In this document: one piece after another, positions 37,501 to 46,500 of the stretch
Position numbering within the stretch: position 1 is the first letter of the stretch
How the letters are laid out: each line of letters opens with the position of its first letter
DNA from: Achatina immaculata
Lineage: Eukaryota > Mollusca > Gastropoda > Stylommatophora > Achatinidae
Assembly: GCA_009760885.1 (NCBI GenBank)
Contig: CM019696.1
Coordinates: 48,278,574 to 48,342,573, forward strand
Reading direction: 5' to 3'
DNA: 64,000 nt
Translations under genes and position numbers: made by a program
The notes under the pieces: model-generated
Told to the model about the DNA's origin: nothing
The model's database searches: none
What the model saw: the letters and a program-made list of their open reading frames with translations, nothing else

Positions 37501-40500
37501 TTCTCAGCTGTTTTGTTAAGTGTCCAGGTCTCACAGGCATATGTTGCGATGGGAAAGATGCATGCCCTTAAAAATCTTATTTTTGTGGTTCTGTCTGCTC
37601 CTCTCCACAGATTCTTTATTTGTTTTACTTTCTGAAGAGCAATAGATGTCCTCCTTTTAATTTCCCGCATTGTATCTCCATTATTAGTTAGTAGTGATCC
37701 AAGATATTCAAAACTCTCCACTTCTTCCTGATTATCTTTCAGAATTTCCAGTAACGCATCTGTCAGTATTTCATCATATGACACTGTTTGTAATTCAGCA
37801 TTTCCAATGACACATCTGTCAGTATTTCATCATATGACACTGTTTGTAATTCAGCATTTCCTGTGACACATCTGTCAGTATTTCATCATATGACACTGTT
37901 TGTAATTTAGAATTTCCAGTGACACATCTGTCAGTATTTCATCATCTCTCTGAACCTTAAGTGCCCAGGGCACATGGGGCTTCCACAAGGGTTTTCCACA
38001 AATGCCTGTCTTTCGCCTTTTTTTCTGCTCTTGCCCAGGTGAGCCCTCTATTGCTCAACATCCTTTCTGTTGTTCTTCTCCATGTCTCTTTTGGTCTACC
38101 CTTACTTCTGCTCCCCTGTGGTGTCCATCTTAGTGCTATTTTTGGTAGTGCGTTGTCAGTCATTCGGAGCACATGTCCCAACCATCGCCAGCGTCTTTCC
38201 TCAATAATTGTTGTCAGTGGTTTCATCTGCATTTCTGCCAATAAAATGTTATTTCTTATGGTGTTTGGCCAAAATATTTTTTTAATTCTACGTAAACATT
38301 TAGTCTGGAAAGAATTCAACTTGTTTTCTATGGTTTTGGTGATTTTCCAGCATTCACTTCCATAGAGTAGTACACTTAGAACATTACTCTTAAATATCCT
38401 GATTTTCATATTTATGCTTAGTTTATTTGATTTCCATATATTCTGTAGCATTGCAAAAGCCTGGTTTGCTCTAGTAAGTCTGCTGTTGATGTCCTGTGTG
38501 CTGTCTCCATTTTCTACTACTCTGCTGCCAAGGTATACAAATTCGTTGACCTCCTCCACTAACTTGTTATCTACTCTGAGTACATTTCTGTTGTTCACAT
38601 TTTGCTTCATTAACTTTGTCTTTCCTACATTGATCTTTAGTCCTATGTTGTTTGCATTCTGGGTTAACTTGTTTATTTTATCTTGCATATCTTTGTGACT
38701 GCTTGATAATAGACAAATGTCGTCCGCAAAGTTAAGGTCCTCCAGCACTGTGTCAAGGGTCCATTGTAATCCTCTGCGTTTGTCTGATGTTGCCTCCTTC
38801 ATTAACCAGTCGTATTTCATCATATGACACTATAATTCAGCATTTCCAGTGACACATCTGTCAGTATTTCATCATATGACACTGTTTGTAATTCAGAATT
38901 TCTGGTGACACATCTGTCAGTATTTCATCATATGACACTGTTTGTAATTCAGAATTTCCAATGACACATCTGTCAGTATTTCATCATATGACACTATAAT
39001 TCAGCATTTCCAGTGACACATCTGTCAGTATTTCATCATATGACACTGTTTGTAAGTCAGCATTTCCAGTGACACATCTGTCAGTATTTCATCATATGAC
39101 ACTGTTTGTAATTCAACATTTCCAGTGACACATCTGTCAGTATTTCATCATGTAGCACATTGATTTTCCAGTAGCACTTTCATTAAATACTCCCCATAGG
39201 TCGGCCCTGAGGGAGCAGGACATTTCGTGAAAATGGTGCACAACGGAATAGAGTACGGCGACATGCAGCTGATCTGTGAGGCTTACCACTTGATGAAGGA
39301 TGCTCTAGGCCTCAATCACTCCGAGATGGCAGATGTAAGAAGATAATGTGCTATTTTTATACACGAGGGTGGCATCATGGGTAATGACAGTGGAGGAGAT
39401 AATCTTAGTTTCATGTTGGAGCTGCTTTCATGTAGGAAAGTGATGGCAGAAAATGGAGTTTTCTTTTCTCAGAACAGTAGTGTTTTGAATCTATAATTAA
39501 TTTGTCAGATCTGCTTTAGTATTCCAATCCAGATTTAGTTGTTTTTTTTTTTTTTTTGCCAATACGATCAGTTCAGAAATAAATAATTAATTTATATAAA
39601 TAAATAACTTGATGAGAGCGCTGTAAGAGCAACAAGTGAGCACAGAATAACTTGATGAGAGTGCTGTAAGAGCAACAAGTGAGCACAGAATAACTTGATG
39701 AGAGTGCTGTAAGAGCAACAAGTGAGCACAGAATAACTTGATGAGAGCGCTGTAAGAGCAACAAGTGAGCACAGAATAACTTGATGAGAGTGCTGTAAGA
39801 GCAACAAGTGAGCACAGAATAACTTGATGAGAGTGCTGTAAGAGCAACAAGTGAGCACAAAATAACTTGATGAGAGTGCTGTAAGAGCAACAAGTGAGCA
39901 CAGAATAACTTGATGAGAGTGCTGTAAGAGCAACAAGTGAGCACAGAATAACTTGATGAGAGTGCTGTAAGAGCAACAAGTGAGCACAGAATAACTTGAT
40001 GAGAGTGCTGTAAGAGCAACAAGTGAGCACAGAATAACTTGATGAGAGTGCTGTAAGAGCAACAAGTGAGCACAGAATAACTTGATGAGAGTGCTGTAAG
40101 AGCAACAAGTGAGCACAAAATAACTTGATGAGAGTGCTGTAAGAGCAACAAGTGAGCACAGAATAACTTGATGAGAGTGCTGTAAGAGCAACAAGTGAGC
40201 ACAAAATAACTTGATGAGAGTGCTGTAAGAGCAACAAGTGAGCACAGAATAACTTGATGAGAGTGCTGTAAGAGCAACAAGTGAGCACAAAATAACTTGA
40301 TGAGAGTGCTGTAAGAGCAACAAGTGAGCACAAAATAACTTGATGAGAGTGCTGTAAGAGCAACAAGTGAGCACAGAATAACTTGATGAGAGTGCTGTAA
40401 GAGCAACAAGTGAGCACAGAATAACTTGATGAGAGTGCTGTAAGAGCAACAAGTGAGCACAGAATAACTTGATGAGAGTGCTGTAAGAGCAACAAGTGAG

Positions 40501-43500
40501 CACAAAATAACTTGATGAGAGTGCTGTAAGAGCAACAAGTGAGCACAAAAAACTTGATGAGAGTGCTGTAAGAGCAACAAGTGAGCACAGAATAACTTGA
40601 TGAGAGTGCTGTAAGAGCAACAAGTGAGCACAGAATAACTTGATGAGAGTGCTGTAAGAGCAACAAGTGAGCACAGAATAACTTGATGAGAGTGCTGTAA
40701 GAGCAACAAGTGAGCACAGAATAACTTGATGAGAGTGCTGTAAGAGCAACAAGTGAGCACAGAATAACTTGATGAGAGTGCTGTAAGAGCAACAAGTGAG
40801 CACAGAATAACTTGATGAGAGTGCTGTAAGAGCAACAAGTGAGCACAGAATAACTTGATGAGAGTGCTGTAAGAGCAACAAGTGAGCACAGAATAACTTG
40901 ATGAGAACACAAAGGTGATCAAAACATGAAAATTTTAATCAGTAGAACAACAGAAGGCTAGGAGAACTTTGGGAAGAGCAAGGTTTGAGATTACCACAAG
41001 TGAACATTCTTGATCAGGATGATTATGATAGATAAGATAAGTGGGAGCTGGCTCATCTTGGGCATAGATAAGATAAGTGGGAGCTGGCTCATCTTGGGCA
41101 TAGATAAGATAAGTGGGAGCTGGGTCATCTTGGGCATAGATAAGATAAGTGGGAGCTGGGTCATCTTGGGCATAGATAAGATAAGTGGGAGCTGGGTCAT
41201 CTTGGGCATAGATAAGATAAGTGGGAGCTGGGTCATCTTGGGCATAGATAAGATAAATGGGAGCTGGGTCATCTTGGGCATAGATAAGATAAGTGGGAGC
41301 TGGGTCATCTTGGGCATAGATAAGATAAGTGGGAGCTGGGTTATCTTGGGCATAGATAAGTGGGAGCTGGGTCGTCTTGGGCATAGATAAGATAAGTGAG
41401 AGCTGGCTCATCTTGGGCATAGATAAGTGGGAGCTGGGTCGTCTTGGGCATAGATAAGATAAGTGGGAGCTGGGTCATCTTGGGCATAGATAAGATAAGT
41501 GGGAGCTGGGTCGTCTTGGGCATAGATAAGATAAGTGGGAGCTGGCTCGTCTTGGGCATAGATAAGTGGGAGCTGGGTCGTCTTGGGCATAGATAAGATA
41601 AGTGGGAGCTGGCTCATCTTGGGCATAGATAAGATAAGTAGGAGCTGGCTTATCTTGGGCATATGGTAAAGATAATGAGAGCTGGCTGTATAAATTAGGA
41701 AAAAAGTAGGAACATCTTTATTAATTAATGAGCACACAGTTGTGATGTTTTAGTTTGCACCTTAACTCTTCCCGTGCTAGAGGAAGAAACGCGGACGTAT
41801 GGACTAAAAACGCAGGTCTTAGTCTGTAAGGGGGTCTAGTTGTAAAATGGAATGGAAAACAGTATTTCCATGTACTTCCGTATACTTAATATGTTTCAAA
41901 GTATAGCTAAATGAATGAAAATTTCATAAATGCAGAGTTTTTTAGGAAAAAAGAAGTAATGTGATGTTTTTAGACACTGATTGTGGCCAGCTCACCATCA
42001 GCTAGGTCTAGATCTACACTAATTACCATCTGAGATGTCTTGATCTACTTGTCGATCTCATATTTTGATTCTGTGTTGCATTCTCGCTATATTAATGTCT
42101 GAAATAACCTTCTAACTACTTCTCCCGTCATCTAATATGTCTAGATCTACTTGGGATACATTCAGGAGCATTGGGGTGGTCACAGGCCATGTCCATACTC
42201 CTATCTAAATCATCAAAAATTGAAAAATTTCGGTCTTTCTCTTCCTTTTTTTCACTTGGCATCTCTCGTAACTAGGCACTCTTTCACCATTTTGAAAAGT
42301 GTCACCGGAATTGCGGACGAAATATGTAGAATCTAAATGTTACACCGGTTGTTTTATTGAAACAAACTATAACGATCATGCGGTAGCTTCGGGATACCGG
42401 AAAAGTCACTGTAGTGATCACTAGCCCGGAGTGAGTTAATTATATAAAAACACACAGGATGAAGGAATACAGAAAGGAGATAAAATGTAAATTCACATGA
42501 ATGCTGTGTAAAAAGTAGGAATTAAAAAAAATAGAATAAACTAAAATAAAAGAACTAAAATAAAAGGAGCACTTAGCTGTGACTTGTAAGAGGCTGTGTC
42601 CAGAAGTGTGCATGGTGGAGTGTTGAGAATGTTTAAACGAAGACTTGGGATGTGTGATAGGTGGGTTGTAAAAGGGAATGGGGGCAGGGAACTGTGGAAA
42701 GGGGAGAGTGTGATACATTGGTCATCTATCTGGGAGAAGGTGGAATAGGTGATTGTAGCTGGGATTGAGAGAGTCTGATGCCATGAGGGGGTTGTGAGCC
42801 ATGTTAGAAGTGAGAAAGGAGTGGAACTCAGTGCAGAGGAAAAATTGTGGGAGAGGGGAATGTTCTGAGTTCAGACTATGTGGTTCCAGCATCCCATAGA
42901 AGAAGAGAGAGAGAGAGAGTGGGTGGGCAGGTGGAAGGAATCAGCGGCATCGTGGAGAAAGTCAGATGTGAAGTGAGTCTCAAATTGCACAGAGAAGGTG
43001 CCAGAAATACTAAATAAAGACAGATTATTCTGTGCATTTCTAAATGTGTGCCTCAGGAGGTGAGGAAAGTGCAGTCAGTAACTTTCTTCTTTTGTGATGA
43101 TTGTGTATGAAAATGCATCACAAGGAGTGAGTTCTGGGTTGGAGATCCAGTACTAGAATGCACAACTATCATCATGTTGGAGTTCCTGTCATGCAAGCAT
43201 TTCTCCCCACCTTTGTTTTCTTGCCTTAAGCTGTTAACTGTTCTGTAATAGAAATGTTTTCCTCATGAAGGTGTTTGATGCTTGGAACAAAGGTGAGCTG
43301 GAGTCTTTCCTCATTGAGATCACCAGAGACATCATGGCCTACAATGACTCTGATGGGAAACCTTTAGTGGAGAAGATTCTAGATTCTGCTGGTCAGAAGG
43401 GAACTGGAAAATGGACAGCAATTTCATCTTTAGAGTACGGCGTTCCTGTCACTCTGATCGGTAAGATATTTTCAGACTTTATATCTTCTTCTGATGGAAG

Positions 43501-46500
43501 AAAAATGATTGACTGTATGGTGTATGTTATCTGCACATTAAATTTAATAAACTTGGAAGATTGAAGAGTTGTCATAAAGATGTCTTATCAGTGAAAATTG
43601 TGTAAAACAAGGAGAGGTTGATGTTGAGGTTACTGGGTTTCTTCAGTAAGGCAGTGTGTAGTTTTGTAAATGTGCCTCTCTTTATTCAAGGTGAAGCAGT
43701 TTTTGCTCGATGTCTGTCCTCGCTGAAAGATGAGCGTGTGGCAGCTAGTAAACAGATTACAGGCCCTGCGACAACTAAATATTCTGGTGACAAAAAGGCT
43801 TTCATAGAGGACATCAGAAAGGTGAGTGGTATATAATGTGTGTTTGTTGCATGCGGTCATGTGCTAGCAAAAGTGTAGCACATATCTATGACAAGTGTTG
43901 TCCTGACTTAAGTGATATCATGCTAGTTTAGTATAATATGCCCCAGGAAATTCTCCCAAAGTAGGATAAAGTTATATCAGTAAGAAACAAATATTCAGAG
44001 CAGAAATGACTATGCTAGAGATCCAGCCAATCAGAACTGACCAAGACCATATCCTCTATGCTAGAGAACCAGCCAGTCAGAGAAGACTTAAGACCATATT
44101 CTCTATGCTAGAGAACCAGCCAATCAGAGAAGACCTAGACCAGATCTTATGTGCTAGAGAACCAGCCAATCAGAGAAGACCTAGACCAGATCTTATGTGC
44201 TAGAGAACCAGCCAGTGGTCTGACAAAGATTTGTATCCAGCAACACAAAAGTCAGGTTGTCTGACAACACAGAAGTCAGATTGCCTAAGATTTCTCTTGT
44301 CACTGCCTACCTCATGTTCAGTGCGACACCAGAAACACTTGACACACACTCAGAGTCTCACATGGAGCACAAGCTTTTGACTGGTTCTAAAGACATTTGA
44401 AACATTCCTCAGAGTTTGCATCTTTCTTCTGTATTCTCATACCAAAGTTTGTTTCTATTTTAACAGATTTTCTTTTCTTCAAATGCAAATTTTTATCTGT
44501 TTATATACTCAAGATTTTTCTGTTTTCATGTAACAGATTTCTGATTATTTTCATACACAGGTGTTTCTCTGTTTTCATGCACAGACATTTCTTTCTTACT
44601 CAGTTTTCTACATTGTAATATTGTGGGGGTTTTTTTTTTTAGGGGGGGGGGAGTTCTGTATTCTTCCCTCAGGTACAAGTGTTTGTGTTTTTCACCCTTG
44701 CAGTGTTGATCTTTCTTTCAGAGAAGTGTTTTTTCTGCATATCTTCGCAGGCACTGTACGCCTCCAAGATCGTGTCTTACGCCCAGGGCTTCATGCTGAT
44801 GAGGGAGACTGCGAAGGAGCTCAAGTGGAAGCTGAACTTTGGCTCCATTGCTCTCATGTGGCGTGGAGGCTGTATTATTAGGAGGTTTGTGCATTTGGTG
44901 TCTTGTTACAGGTTTAATGTCTTGTCATTAGGAGGTTTGTACATTTGGTGTCTTGTTACAGGTTTAACTCTTCCTGTGCCAGAGGAAGAAACGCAGGCAT
45001 TCAGATGGTTGCGAGAATAAAAGCACGGGTCTTGATCTGTATAAGGGGTATAGTTGTAAAATGGAATGGAAAACAATATTTCTGTGTACTTATTATGTTT
45101 CAAAGTATAACTAAATGTATGAAAATTTCATAAATGCAGAGTTTTTTAGGAAAAAAAGAAGTAATGTGATGTTTTTAGACAATGATTGTGCCCAGCTCAC
45201 CATCAGCTAGGTCTAGATCTACACTACTTACCATCTGAGATGTCTAGATCTACTTGTCGATCTCGTATTCTGATTCTGTGTTGCATTCTCACTAAATTAA
45301 TGTCTGAAATAACCTTCTAACTACATCTCTACAGTCGTCTAATATGTCTAGATCTACTTGGGATACATTCAAGAACAGTGGTCTGGTCACAGGCCATGTC
45401 CATACCCCTATCAACATCGTCAGAAATTGAAAAATTTCGATGTTTCTCTTCCTTTTTCTCACTCAGCATCGCTCATAACTAAGCACTTTTTCGCCATTTT
45501 GAAAAGTGTCACCGGAATCGTGAACGAAATATGTACAATCTAAATGTTACATCGGTTGTTTTATTGAAACAAACCAAGAGTCAATATATCGACCATTGGC
45601 AAGCATTGGGAGACTGGAAGGGTCGAAAAATCAACCAATGGCACAGAAAGAGTTAATGTCTTGTCATTAGGAGGTTTGTGCATTTGGTGTCTTGTTACAG
45701 GTTTAATGTCTTGTCATCAGGTTTGTGATGAACTCTGATGTTATGTCGTCAGAAGGTCTTCAACAAACTCTTGTACAAGTATATAGTTTTAGTGTCGCAT
45801 CATTAGAAGATTTATGAGAGATCTTGTATTGTTGGTATTGATGTCATATCACAGATAGACATAATCTACATTTAGGTTGCATGTGTTCTGCTTTTGCTAT
45901 ATTTTCTGGAAAGATTTGTGCACAGGTAAACAGTAGAAGAGAAAGAAATGGGCCAAAAAAACACACACACACAAAATCCTCAGTGCAATTTTTATGATTA
46001 CTCATGCAGGAACTGTTTTTGTCTTCATGTTTGAAATAACTAACTCCCACAGTTTGTCTTATGTTTGTGATTATTTTAGGATTTGAGCAGTATTTCAGTT
46101 AAAAAAAAAATATGTATCTTTTCTTCCATGATTCTTTTCATTGGATGTATTATGAATCTTTTCATTGGATGTATCATGAATCTTTTCATTGGATGTATGG
46201 GGAGTTTATGCATGTTTTATTGTCATTCATTTTCTGTTCGTCACAGCGTCTTTCTGGGCAACATCAAGCAGGCGTTTGACAAGAACCCAGATCTCAGCAA
46301 TCTTCTTGTTGATGATTTCTTCAAGAAGGAAATTCAGAAGTGCCAGGTAAGGTGTGTTTTTTGAATTGCCAAAAAAAAGGTCATTAGGTTGGCTCTTGAA
46401 GAGAAAAAGAGGCTTGCTAATCCTCTGGATTTTGGCTAGTAAATGCTAAAACACAAACTGTGATTCTGTCATGCTCTAATATTTTCTGCTTTAAAATGAA

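Noticed and set aside
37957..38823. Host reverse-transcriptase-like gene
   Set aside because: Target-site duplication, 3' tail and six other copies show it is a 5'-truncated LINE insertion.
39573..40922. Three overlapping minus-strand open frames of about 430-450 codons as genes
   Set aside because: They are pure translations of a 43-bp tandem repeat whose complement has no stop in any frame. They lack any unique domain and lie within PGD intron 6.
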